The notes under the pieces were generated by a model. The model was not told where the DNA came from and ran no database searches. It saw nothing but the letters and a program-made list of their open reading frames with translations. A program made the position numbers and the translations under genes. From Acidobacteriaceae bacterium (GTDB lineage Bacteria > Acidobacteriota > Terriglobia > Terriglobales > Acidobacteriaceae), in NCBI GenBank assembly GCA_003135495.1, contig PLBX01000427.1:7454-15251 (forward strand): a stretch of 7,798 bases of DNA, written 5' to 3'. Within the stretch, counting starts at the first letter, position 1. Each line of letters starts with the position of its first letter. Shown here piece by piece: positions 1 through 6,882 of this stretch.

Positions 1-3000
1 CGCTCGTAGACCCGGAACCGCGCTCCCGAAGGGCGACCCAACTGCCCACCGATGGATTTCTCTTCCTGAACCATGTGGCGTACCCCCGCCTCCACTAGCT
101 CATGGTGCTTCTCTTGGCGCGGGACGGCTGGGGTGTCAGGAGCACACTCGGCAGCCCTCAAGATGGCAAGTTGCGATTGTGTAACACTCTTCCCTGCGCC
201 ATCGATCCAAGCGAGCGAGTCATTCCCATCCGCCGTCCGCATATAGACAAGCACGCCTGTGGGCTGCTCTGGTGCCGGATTGTGTCGCTTGGTCGAATAG
301 ACGACGCTCGGCAGATCAGCGATTTGCTTTTGGAGCTTAGGATTCTTGTCTATCGCGTTCTTCCAAATCTGGTAAGCGTATGACGCCAGATCAACCTCGG
401 TGTCCGAATCTTCAAGAATGCCAGAGTTTTCGTTGTACAGGTCGATGATGGGTTGATCCTTCGCGTCGTCTTCAAAGAACGATTCGTCGCTCCCGACAAC
501 CTCGGCATTCTCTCGGAGGCGCTGATGGACTCGCCGTCGAAGGTTGATGATCCGCTCCACGCCATCCGCAGGCATGAACGAATTGCAATAAATTGTGTCG
601 GACTTTTGTCCGATACGATCCACGCGTCCCGCACGCTGAATCAGCCGAATGATTGCCCACGGCAAATCGTAGTTGACGATCACGTGGCAATCCTGAAGGT
701 TTTGACCTTCGCTGAGGACGTCAGTCGCGATCAAAATCCGCAACTCGTGCTCAGGCTTCACGACGTCCCTTTTCTTGTTGCTTTCTGGGCTGAATAACCA
801 CGCAATCTTGGTGGGGTTCTCGTCCTCACCCGTCACGCCTTCGAGGCGGCTGAGCCCGCGCCGTTTTAGCTGATCCGCCAAGTAGTTGGAAGTGTCAGCA
901 AATTGTGTGAACACGAGAACCTTCTCGTCGCCGTACTTGATGAGAAGACTTTCCAGAGCGTTGAGTTTCGCGTCCTTGGCGGCATCCCAAACACCGCATT
1001 TATTGATCACGCGAATTAAGGCATGAGTGTCATTGAGAAGGTCTTGCCGCATGGCGTCTACGAAAAGAGTCGGGGATAGCCACTTGAACCTTTTCTTGAG
1101 TTCCGTGGAATATCTCTCATAGACCTCCTTCGCTCGTTTGCGAAAGTCCTTTTCGTCGCGCAGGAATGCCGCCGTCTTGTCCGTTACCGCCTTGCCGCCA
1201 TCCTGATCGTCGTCGGCTATCAGAAGGTCGTCGAGGTCTTGGTCTCCAATCCTCGCATCGAGAAGTTCAGCGCCCTGTGTCCCGATGGGCACGGGGAGCC
1301 CGTTCTCAATTGCATGGAGGTATACGAAGTTTCGCAACACGTGGCGCTCAAGTGATTGAATGAATGCAGGTCCGCCGCTTTCGAGCCGTTTGAACAGGTT
1401 CGTCCGGCAGAAACCCATCAAACGTTTCCCAGCACGAGAGAGTTTTGCGAGTTCCTTCGCCTCGGTATCCGTAGGCGGCTGATGTGGCGTAGGGGCTATG
1501 TAATTCCCGAGTCCATATCGAGGCAGGGTCAGACCGTTGATCGCATTCACGACTTCGTTGGAGTACAGCCGAGCGTAGGGGTCGTTTGGGTCTTTATCAT
1601 TGAACTCAAATTTAACCGTCTTTGGGATTCGATCAGGGAAGTAGAACCTTTCACCACTGTCAAACGTCAGGTACTTGCGACCAGTGTTCTCATCCGGCTT
1701 CGCGTAATTTTCCTTGATGAACCCACGTGTTCTACGGATGAGATAGAGCCTCATCAATTCGCGCCAATCGTCGGGATACGTGCTCTTTTCAAAAGCCGCA
1801 AGAGAACGAACGGGAGCTTGATGCCTCCTTATGAATTCCGTTTCTCCAATCTCCTTCAAGTACTGCTCTGGTCTGATTCCAAGGTCTTGGTCACCAGCAA
1901 CAAACAACTGCAATTGAGAGGAAAGATCGACATAGGACTTGTTGTACGGCGTGGCGGACAAAAGAATGCACTTGCTGCTGTTCTTTTGGATGTACTCCTG
2001 AATCACTTTGTACCGTTTGCCCTCGCGGTTCCGGAGGTTGTGGCTCTCATCGATCAGCACGACGCGGTAACGTGGCAGATTCGGTAGGTCTCTCATTGCG
2101 GTGCTGAGCGGAACGATCTTGGCTGCCATGCGGTACTGATGGATGTAGTCCTCCCACATGGGCACGAGGTTCTTCGGACAGATAATCAGAGTCTCAGTCC
2201 CATGATCGTCCTGAAAAATCCGTGCCAAGGCAACCGACATCAGGGTCTTGCCGAGACCAACAACGTCGCCGATCACAACGCCGCCGCGCTTGTTCAAGTA
2301 TTGAGCCGCGATTTTCACTGCTGCCGTCTGAAACGCGAGCAGTTTGTTGCCGAAGTCGCGGGGGACATGGAACTCGGAGAGTCCAGCCCTCGCCTCTTGC
2401 GAGAGGTGATACGCCATTTTCAAGTAGATGTGATACGGAGGCAAAACCTCTTGGCGAGCCCAGCTTGCGTCGATGATCTGCGTGAGTTCGTCGGAAATAT
2501 CGATGCACCACTGGTCGCTCCAGCGATCCTCAAACCATTTTTGGAGTTTGTGGCAGGCGTCTTGATCAAGGACATCTACGTTGAGTTCGCCTTGCTTCGA
2601 CAAGCCGGGGAATGTTAGATTGCTGCTGCCCAAAAACCCCGTGGCGGGATTATTCGGATCGATTCGGTGTATCAGATACAGCTTTGCGTGTAGCCAGTAC
2701 CGCAAGAACAATTTTACGACGAGCTTCTTGGCTTTGAGTTGGGCACTGAGCCGCCTGAGACCAGCTTCGTCAACATTGTTGGGAGCACCGAATATCAATT
2801 GAGACTTGAACTCCTCAGCTACACGCTTTTTCAACTGTTGAGCCGCTTGAGCGTCGAGTTCGTTGGGAGTATTTGCAAGGCTGAAAGCCCGTCGTAGCTC
2901 CTCCTGTGGCATGCTCGACATTCCCACGATCAGGCGGCAGCAAGACCCCTCTCCACCCTGCCACGCCTCGATGAACTCATCGACCAGTTTCCATCCGCGC

Positions 3001-3104
3001 AGGTTGAAATAACCAACACAAAAATCTGCGCGTTGGGAAATCTTGAGGGTGTCCGTCAGGGCAGGATGCAGTCGGAGATCGATGTTATCGAAGATTCGAG
3101 GCAC
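1..3104 (-). CDS. PLD-domain / SNF2-type helicase fusion protein, C-terminus beyond the left edge
   Basis: Open without a stop from GTG at 3104 to the window edge, at least 1034 residues, so 3'-partial. The N-terminus (about 1-230) is a phospholipase D-like domain with one HKD-type signature: HAKLY at 139-143 and GSSN at 159-162. An SNF2/superfamily 2 helicase core follows: Walker A GDVVGLGKT ending at K286-T287, Walker B DESH at 352-355, an LSATPYN motif near 385, a long insert, then TDVLSEGQNLQD from 794 and QRAGRVDRIGQK at 823-834. About 200 further residues lie beyond the helicase core. All checked motifs are in one frame, so I see no frameshift. Known family role: ATP-driven DNA translocation coupled to a PLD module, which in related defence proteins can be a nuclease. 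The start is chosen because an in-frame TAA lies 24 bases upstream, GTG is the first start codon after it, and the sequence PRIFDNI right after it looks like a natural N-terminus. The ribosome site before GTG is weak. An anti-phage role is inference; the helicase assignment is firm. Confidence 0.93.
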   Translation of the reverse strand, partial: MPRIFDNIDLRLHPALTDTLKISQRADFCVGYFNLRGWKLVDEFIEAWQGGEGSCCRLIVGMSSMPQEELRRAFSLANTPNELDAQAAQQLKKRVAEEFKSQLIFGAPNNVDEAGLRRLSAQLKAKKLVVKLFLRYWLHAKLYLIHRIDPNNPATGFLGSSNLTFPGLSKQGELNVDVLDQDACHKLQKWFEDRWSDQWCIDISDELTQIIDASWARQEVLPPYHIYLKMAYHLSQEARAGLSEFHVPRDFGNKLLAFQTAAVKIAAQYLNKRGGVVIGDVVGLGKTLMSVALARIFQDDHGTETLIICPKNLVPMWEDYIHQYRMAAKIVPLSTAMRDLPNLPRYRVVLIDESHNLRNREGKRYKVIQEYIQKNSSKCILLSATPYNKSYVDLSSQLQLFVAGDQDLGIRPEQYLKEIGETEFIRRHQAPVRSLAAFEKSTYPDDWRELMRLYLIRRTRGFIKENYAKPDENTGRKYLTFDSGERFYFPDRIPKTVKFEFNDKDPNDPYARLYSNEVVNAINGLTLPRYGLGNYIAPTPHQPPTDTEAKELAKLSRAGKRLMGFCRTNLFKRLESGGPAFIQSLERHVLRNFVYLHAIENGLPVPIGTQGAELLDARIGDQDLDDLLIADDDQDGGKAVTDKTAAFLRDEKDFRKRAKEVYERYSTELKKRFKWLSPTLFVDAMRQDLLNDTHALIRVINKCGVWDAAKDAKLNALESLLIKYGDEKVLVFTQFADTSNYLADQLKRRGLSRLEGVTGEDENPTKIAWLFSPESNKKRDVVKPEHELRILIATDVLSEGQNLQDCHVIVNYDLPWAIIRLIQRAGRVDRIGQKSDTIYCNSFMPADGVERIINLRRRVHQRLRENAEVVGSDESFFEDDAKDQPIIDLYNENSGILEDSDTEVDLASYAYQIWKNAIDKNPKLQKQIADLPSVVYSTKRHNPAPEQPTGVLVYMRTADGNDSLAWIDGAGKSVTQSQLAILRAAECAPDTPAVPRQEKHHELVEAGVRHMVQEEKSIGGQLGRPSGARFRVYE

Positions 3105-3128
3105 GATAAATTCCCAGAACTCAAGAAC

Positions 3129-3149
3129 TTACCACGACTGAGTGTTCAT
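3129..3149 (-). promoter_or_regulatory. Six-codon leader mini-ORF with strong ribosome binding site upstream of the helicase
   Basis: On the minus strand, AAGGAG (3156-3161) sits six bases before an ATG at 3149-3147. It opens a mini-ORF encoding MNTQSW that ends at TAA (3131-3129). The mini-ORF is in the helicase frame, and the helicase GTG start follows 24 bases after the stop. The ribosome site here is clearly better than the one before GTG. It may be a leader peptide that feeds ribosomes to the helicase by reinitiation, or the remnant of a longer N-terminus cut by a nonsense change. I cannot decide between these from the sequence alone. Confidence 0.4.
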
Positions 3150-3176
3150 TGGGTACTCCTTCGACCGAGAACGCCC

Positions 3177-3194
3177 TACCAGCGTGGTCTGGTA
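3177..3194. repeat. Short perfect inverted repeat in the helicase leader
   Basis: TACCAG and CTGGTA form 6-base arms around a 6-base spacer, about 73 bases before the helicase GTG. The symmetry would fit a dimeric repressor operator or a small RNA hairpin. Arms this short can occur by chance in a leader of this size, and no T-run follows on the minus strand, so it is not a terminator. The rest of the 3105-3297 leader shows no convincing promoter boxes. Confidence 0.3.
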
Positions 3195-3297
3195 TCAGAA
3201 ACCGGGGACTTACAAGCGACCGCATGCGATTTATCGGGGAACTTGTGCTTGAATAAATAGAGGACACGATCCTTGCTGCGCAATGGGAAAGCTTGCT

Positions 3298-3609
3298 CTA
3301 TCCGAGCAACGCTTTCACGATGCCGAGCCACTCCGCATCGAGTGCGTCGCGGCAAACAGGTTTGCCAGCGCGGCTGTACCAGTAAGCCGCGTTGCTGTGA
3401 TCGCCTTCCTTGCGATGCAGGTAGGCGTGAACCCACGACCCTTCGCGCCCTTCGTCTTGCTGAGCAGACTCGTGCGCTCGCGTCCAATCGCCTTTGGCAT
3501 CCCACCACAATCCGGCGAGGGCGTGCGTGAGTCCGGCTGGCGGCTCGGTCGCGGTGAGTGATTGACGAAAATCGTCCAAGGTCATTTTCAGCTCAAGTTT
3601 GATCATCAT
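3298..3609 (-). CDS. Small conserved TPR-like helical protein of unknown function
   Basis: Encodes 103 residues, soluble, with no signal peptide or membrane segment. Two amphipathic helix pairs are visible: residues 27-50 (ALAGLWWDAKGDWTRAHESA) and 59-82 (WVHAYLHRKEGD, then AAYWYSRAGK). Their spacing is reminiscent of tetratricopeptide or SEL1-type repeats, so a protein-binding role is plausible. I recall near-identical stand-alone proteins in Acidobacteriota, where the N-terminus begins MTLDDFRQSL. That would put the true start at the internal ATG 3585-3583 (95 residues), which has GAG seven bases upstream. The longer ATG at 3609 has GGTGAA five bases upstream and is equally possible. It lies 41 bases after the 3651-4529 gene and 193 bases before the helicase, on the same strand. 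Being widespread, it may be unrelated to the function of its neighbours. Confidence 0.85.
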   Translation of the reverse strand: MMIKLELKMTLDDFRQSLTATEPPAGLTHALAGLWWDAKGDWTRAHESAQQDEGREGSWVHAYLHRKEGDHSNAAYWYSRAGKPVCRDALDAEWLGIVKALLG

Positions 3610-3650
3610 GAGTTCACCGGGGCCGACCGTAGTGTCCTACAATGCAGAGC

Positions 3651-4529
3651 TTATATTCCCGGCCAATTCTCAGTTGAGAAATACTCGAATATCGCGTGAG
3701 CCACCACCAAAGCGAAGCGGGCGTCCTGACGCGAGATAGGAGTCGGAGCCTGCGCTGTTGGCATCGGCTGATGAGGGCCGAGATGTAGGAACTGGCGAAA
3801 CGCGGCGAATGATTCGAGGATCTTGTCGCGGACACCTGCGTGGGTGTGGGTCAAAATTTGCCCCCACGCATCCTTGCCCACGCCTTTTGTCGAGTACGCC
3901 TCAGCGATTGCGTCGAACGCAGAACGCAACTCTGTCAACACATGGGGATAGTCACCGATTCGATAAAGTTCCTCAGCCCGTTCCAATCGAGCACGAGCTG
4001 TCGCCATTTCCTTGCGGCTGTCTCCGGGGAATTTGATTTCTAGCAGGCGGAGGTCAGACACTCCCCAAGGTTTCAACGCAGTATCAATCCAGTGCGAACG
4101 AGGAACAGTGATCTGAAGGCTCATGTCCTGTAGTCGCTCGAACTCGTTCGTCTGTTTCAACGCGACGAGACCTGACAATGTGATTCTTAGAAGCAGGTTG
4201 TTCCCGTCGCGGATGTCTTCGATGTGCTTTATCTGCGTCAGTGTCAGAGGCACACTGAGGTTGACGGTTCGGTCATAGGGATTCGGTGTCGAATCTTCGG
4301 CGATAGGAGGATGTTCGGCTGTCGCCACAGGGTGATTTTCATTGCCGACGAAAATCTTCCCGCTGACTCTCAGCAGCGTGTATGCGGTCGGGCCGAATGG
4401 AAGAAGTTGGAACTTCAGAGGCAAGACCAGTTGAGGATTCGCTGAACTCCCCGTCCCGATAATCTCGGTCGGTTCTAGTCGAACTCGTCCGACCCCATTG
4501 CCCTTGACGGTAAAAGATGTTTCGCTCAT
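3651..4529 (-). CDS. Two-domain protein: beta-rich N-terminal domain and HEPN-like helical C-terminal domain
   Basis: Encodes 292 residues with no membrane segments. Residues 1-165 are rich in alternating hydrophobic strands (FTVKGNGVGRVRLEPTEI, then LVLPLKFQLLPF, LLRITLSGLVAL and MSLQITVPRSHW at 136-147), which suggests a beta-sandwich. Residues 172-285 are helical: a long charged helix, GDYPHVLTELRSAFDAIAEA at 192-211, then FRQFLHLGPH at 244-253 and ISRQDARFALVVAHAIFEYF at 265-284. The last part resembles HEPN-type helical bundles, with R245 and H249/H253 as candidate active-site residues, but the spacing is not the classical R-x4-6-H, so RNase activity is only a guess. I recall proteins with the same VPRS-W plus GDY-helix arrangement as unnamed bacterial proteins. 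AAGGA lies five bases before the ATG, which supports this start. It follows the DUF2513 gene by 16 bases and is probably co-transcribed with it. Confidence 0.88.
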   Translation of the reverse strand: MSETSFTVKGNGVGRVRLEPTEIIGTGSSANPQLVLPLKFQLLPFGPTAYTLLRVSGKIFVGNENHPVATAEHPPIAEDSTPNPYDRTVNLSVPLTLTQIKHIEDIRDGNNLLLRITLSGLVALKQTNEFERLQDMSLQITVPRSHWIDTALKPWGVSDLRLLEIKFPGDSRKEMATARARLERAEELYRIGDYPHVLTELRSAFDAIAEAYSTKGVGKDAWGQILTHTHAGVRDKILESFAAFRQFLHLGPHQPMPTAQAPTPISRQDARFALVVAHAIFEYFSTENWPGI

Positions 4530-4545
4530 CGGAATCCTTCCAGAC

Positions 4546-4899
4546 TCAGGAAATCATACCGCGTGCGGCCTGCTGCATCAGGAGAGATAGGGCGGTCTTC
4601 AATGCTTCGACTGTGAGTGTACCTGCATTGTGAATGAGGGTTTCCTTCGCCTTGTTCCACAACTTGTCTTCCCTCGCCGCGTCCAAGAACTCGTGCCCCG
4701 CGTAAGTCAGCCGCATTACGATGAAGCCGTCCATCATAAAATCTGCTTCGACAAATCCGGCGTCCTCAGCGAGTTGCGCGTGATACCGAACTTCGTCTTC
4801 TGAGTGGCCGGGAATTTCGATGGTTGTGAAAGGCCCATTGACTGGTTGCTCCTCAACTCTCAGAAGCAGCGTGCGAAACAAATCCATATCCCGCTTCAT
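4546..4899 (-). CDS. DUF2513 family protein
   Basis: Encodes 117 residues from ATG 4899. An open frame extends upstream to 4992, but GGAGG four bases before this ATG and the family-typical opening MKRDMDLFRTLLLRVEE fix the start here. The upstream extension would also overlap the divergent gene. Family hallmarks visible: the opening MKRDMDL, IPGHSEDEVRYHAQLAEDAG near 29-48, an acidic and methionine-rich turn, then LTYAGHEFLDAAREDKLWNKAKE near 64-86 and a helical C-terminus. The fold resembles a small winged-helix (MarR/ArsR-like core), so DNA or protein binding is plausible, but the molecular role of DUF2513 is not established. It is first in the minus-strand group, facing the plus-strand operon across 85 bases, a position that would suit a regulator. 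That role is inference. Confidence 0.9.
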   Translation of the reverse strand: MKRDMDLFRTLLLRVEEQPVNGPFTTIEIPGHSEDEVRYHAQLAEDAGFVEADFMMDGFIVMRLTYAGHEFLDAAREDKLWNKAKETLIHNAGTLTVEALKTALSLLMQQAARGMIS

Positions 4900-4984
4900 G
4901 TATCCTCCATCGAGGAAGGTAGCACAACGATGTGGCGAATCAAAGGCGAAAGATGCTACGCTATAGGGAGGCAGTGAGGTACAC
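4900..4984. promoter_or_regulatory. Divergent intergenic promoter region with operator-like repeats
   Basis: These 85 bases separate two divergent operons, so both promoters should lie here or just inside the genes. For the minus strand, TTGATT (4938-4943) with a 16-base spacer before TACCTT (4916-4921) is a weak sigma-70-like candidate. For the plus strand, TATAGG near 4962 is the only weak -10-like string and I see no good -35. GGCGAA occurs at 4934-4939 and 4945-4950, exactly 11 bases apart. GTAGCA (4919-4924) and TGCTAC (4954-4959) are inverted arms flanking that pair. Shared control of both operons by one regulator is possible but not shown; repeats this short can be chance. Confidence 0.4.
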
Positions 4985-5764
4985 ATGAGCACTCGACCGA
5001 TGACTGTGCGGCAGGTCGGCTACCCAGACTTCTGGCCTGTTGTGTTGGAACGGCACAAGAAGTTATTCGCTGTGACGCAGACTCTTGGGCCGACGATTGA
5101 CGACCTGTTCTCTGTAGCCCACACGGAGCCGCTCCATAAGGTCTGTCGTCACCTCGCGAAGATGGTCGCCAATTCACTCGGTGCAGTGTTCCTGCTCGGG
5201 ATGAACGGATACGGGATTGATGCCATCAAGATTGCACGCACGATGTTCGAGGCGGCTGTCACGATGGCATACCTCAAAAAGCACCCAGAGGAGTTCGACG
5301 ACTACTTCGATTTTCACTTCATCGTCGCAATGAAGCGGCATCGGTACATGGAGAAGCATGCTCCCCAACATCTCAAGCGGGTGACACCCGAAGGCATCGA
5401 CTCTATCAAGAAAGGATACGCACGAGTCGAATCGCGATTCGCCGTCAAAAGTCGCTGGAGCAAACGACCTTTCTCGGAGTTATGCGCGGACATTGGCCTT
5501 GAGGGACATTACCTTTCCTTCTATGCCCTTGCCTCCAACATCACGCATGCGAATATCAGCGGTGTGATGTCGCAGGCAGACCCGGAGCCGGGAGTATTGG
5601 ACGTGGACCTCGCCCCCTCAGAGCAGTTTCTGAAAGAGGCATTTATCACAGCACACGGCATGTTCGTGCTGGCGGTCAGCGAATACATTGCACTTGCCCG
5701 TCCCGAAAAGCAATCGGTTGCGGACAAGATACTGAGCGATTTCGATACAGCGTGGAAGAACTGA
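4985..5764 (+). CDS. DUF5677-like helical protein
   Basis: Encodes 259 residues; GAGG five bases before the ATG supports this start. It is almost entirely alpha-helical. The stretch IDAIKIARTMFEAAVTMAYL (78-97), followed by an acidic helix (PEEFDDYFDFHFI) and later WSKRPFSELCADIG (158-171) and YLSFYALASNITHAN (176-190), matches my memory of DUF5677 proteins, which carry an ARxxFE helix and a late S-x3-H motif. R85 and H188 are the positions to watch, since an arginine and histidine facing each other across a helical bundle recall HEPN RNases; that link is speculative. The hydrophobic stretch at about 65-75 is short and probably buried rather than membrane-spanning. It is the first gene of a tight four-gene operon, ending one base before the next start. 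Molecular function unknown. Confidence 0.88.
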   Translation: MSTRPMTVRQVGYPDFWPVVLERHKKLFAVTQTLGPTIDDLFSVAHTEPLHKVCRHLAKMVANSLGAVFLLGMNGYGIDAIKIARTMFEAAVTMAYLKKHPEEFDDYFDFHFIVAMKRHRYMEKHAPQHLKRVTPEGIDSIKKGYARVESRFAVKSRWSKRPFSELCADIGLEGHYLSFYALASNITHANISGVMSQADPEPGVLDVDLAPSEQFLKEAFITAHGMFVLAVSEYIALARPEKQSVADKILSDFDTAWKN

Positions 5765-5765
5765 C

Positions 5766-5963
5766 GTGGACGAGGGTCGCAAGCGGGTCGTCGGAGTGAT
5801 GGCTGCGATTCTGGCGGCTCGGAAACTCGCGCAATATGATGGTGGGAAGCGAGTGCCTGCGACTGTGGCAGCAATATCGGACGCCGTGCGATGGGCTGAG
5901 GAGATTATGCGGGAGATTGATGAGAGATGGCCTGCAACGAAGGAAATGAGAAATGCGCCGTAA
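5766..5963 (+). CDS. Small helical protein of unknown function (65 aa)
   Basis: Starts at GTG 5766, one base after the TGA of the upstream gene, with GGAAG seven bases upstream inside that gene's end. It encodes 65 residues: a basic N-terminus (MDEGRKRVV), a helix VMAAILAARKLAQYDGG, and a second amphipathic helix VAAISDAVRWAEEIMREIDE. I recall very similar short proteins with the AARKLAQYDGGKRVPAT core in Acidobacteriota genomes, which supports it as a real gene, but no function comes to mind. The AILAARKL helix is too short and charged to be a clear membrane anchor. Its end overlaps the next gene by 11 bases, so translation is likely coupled on both sides. It could be a small partner or antidote of the flanking proteins, but that rests only on position. 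Confidence 0.8.
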   Translation: MDEGRKRVVGVMAAILAARKLAQYDGGKRVPATVAAISDAVRWAEEIMREIDERWPATKEMRNAP

Positions 5964-6882
5964 GAAAGAAATCGAACTTATTGTCTTGGATGCCGCACGG
6001 AATGCGGGTGTGCCAATTCCGGCGGGTGAGGAAGAAGGCGAGGAACCAGATTTTCGATTCCACACAGACGCAAGGCATTTGGGGATTGACGTTTCGGAAT
6101 TAGTACGACCCGCCTGCACGAATCACGGAATCCTGCCGCTAGAGCAGGAGAACTTTCATCAGAAGATTTTGGATGCGGCCCAGAAGCAATGCGAGAAACG
6201 AGGTCTGCCTCCGCTCCGCGTTCACGTCTATTTCACCAATCCGAAGGGTAGGAAACAAGACTGGCGGAATTTGATGCAGTCCCTCGTTCACATCGTCGTC
6301 GCCAATTATGAGAAAGCCCAACCCGCTTGGAGTCAGTGCGGCACAGCGTTGCCAGACGATTTTCAACACATCCTGATTGTCCGCGACGACGACGCGTGGT
6401 GGTGGAGTCCGACAGCAGGAGGAATTTCGCTGTCGCAAATTCCCCTACACCTCGCTTCGCGCATTGCGGCTAAGGAAAAGAAGCTCCCTGCATATCGAAA
6501 GAATCTTCCTAGTGGCGCACAGCTCTGGTTGCTGCTCCACAGCGGAGTGACTATCGCCCGGAGCGTCGAAGTGCCACACGGCACCAATGAGTGGAAATTT
6601 CCCTTCGAGTTCGACCGTGTCTTCTGGTTTTCGTTCTTGGAACGGGAGTTCGTCGAAATCCATCGGGCTCCGAAGATGGACTACAGGAAGCCGTGGACTC
6701 GAATGGAGTTCGTTTGTGAGTGCGGAACGAAATGCCGGATTGATGTCGAGTTGGACGATGGCCAGTTCAGCGGTCGGGTCTATCAGCATCCCTGCGGGAG
6801 GACGACAGCGCACTATGTTCCGGGTCGGATAATGGCAATGTGGGAGGAACGACTGGGTGAGTCGGCTGTCGCGAGGCGATGA
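5953..6882 (+). CDS. Putative PD-(D/E)XK-like nuclease with C-terminal cysteine cluster
   Basis: Encodes 309 residues from ATG 5953, with AGGA eight bases upstream. The start lies within the end of the preceding gene (11-base overlap). Residues 31-50 read EPDFRF, a short gap, then GIDVSEL: an acidic residue (D33) and a second pair (D46, E49) on a following strand, the layout of PD-(D/E)XK nuclease cores. A helix with Q65-E66 and H69-Q70-K71 follows. Further conserved-looking parts are ILIVRDDDAWWW (140-151), IAAKEKKLPAYRKN (171-184) and QLWLLL (190-195). This set recalls an unnamed bacterial family with PDF, EVTEL, K-x2-K-x3-Y and LWLLI motifs. The canonical lysine after the second acid is absent (S48), so activity is not assured. 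The C-terminus has C255, C257, C261 and C281, a possible zinc-binding knuckle. Nuclease function is inference from motifs only. Confidence 0.85.
   Translation: MRRKKEIELIVLDAARNAGVPIPAGEEEGEEPDFRFHTDARHLGIDVSELVRPACTNHGILPLEQENFHQKILDAAQKQCEKRGLPPLRVHVYFTNPKGRKQDWRNLMQSLVHIVVANYEKAQPAWSQCGTALPDDFQHILIVRDDDAWWWSPTAGGISLSQIPLHLASRIAAKEKKLPAYRKNLPSGAQLWLLLHSGVTIARSVEVPHGTNEWKFPFEFDRVFWFSFLEREFVEIHRAPKMDYRKPWTRMEFVCECGTKCRIDVELDDGQFSGRVYQHPCGRTTAHYVPGRIMAMWEERLGESAVARR

Noticed and set aside
1356..2087. A 243-codon open frame on the plus strand
   Set aside because: It lies wholly antisense to the helicase, whose motifs are continuous on the minus strand here; its product looks like no protein and has no good ribosome site.
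3129..3149. Frameshift or disrupted start of the helicase gene
   Set aside because: The frame after GTG is intact through all motifs and begins with a natural-looking N-terminus, so the gene is not called a pseudogene; the upstream TAA is kept only as a finding.
4900..4992. N-terminal extension of the DUF2513 gene to an upstream ATG at 4992
   Set aside because: The GGAGG ribosome site and the family-typical MKRDMDL opening place the start at 4899; the extension would overlap the divergent gene and the shared promoter region.
5676..6119. A 147-codon minus-strand open frame across the DUF5677 end, the 65-residue gene and the nuclease start
   Set aside because: It is antisense to three well-supported genes, with a serine- and arginine-rich composition typical of a shadow frame.
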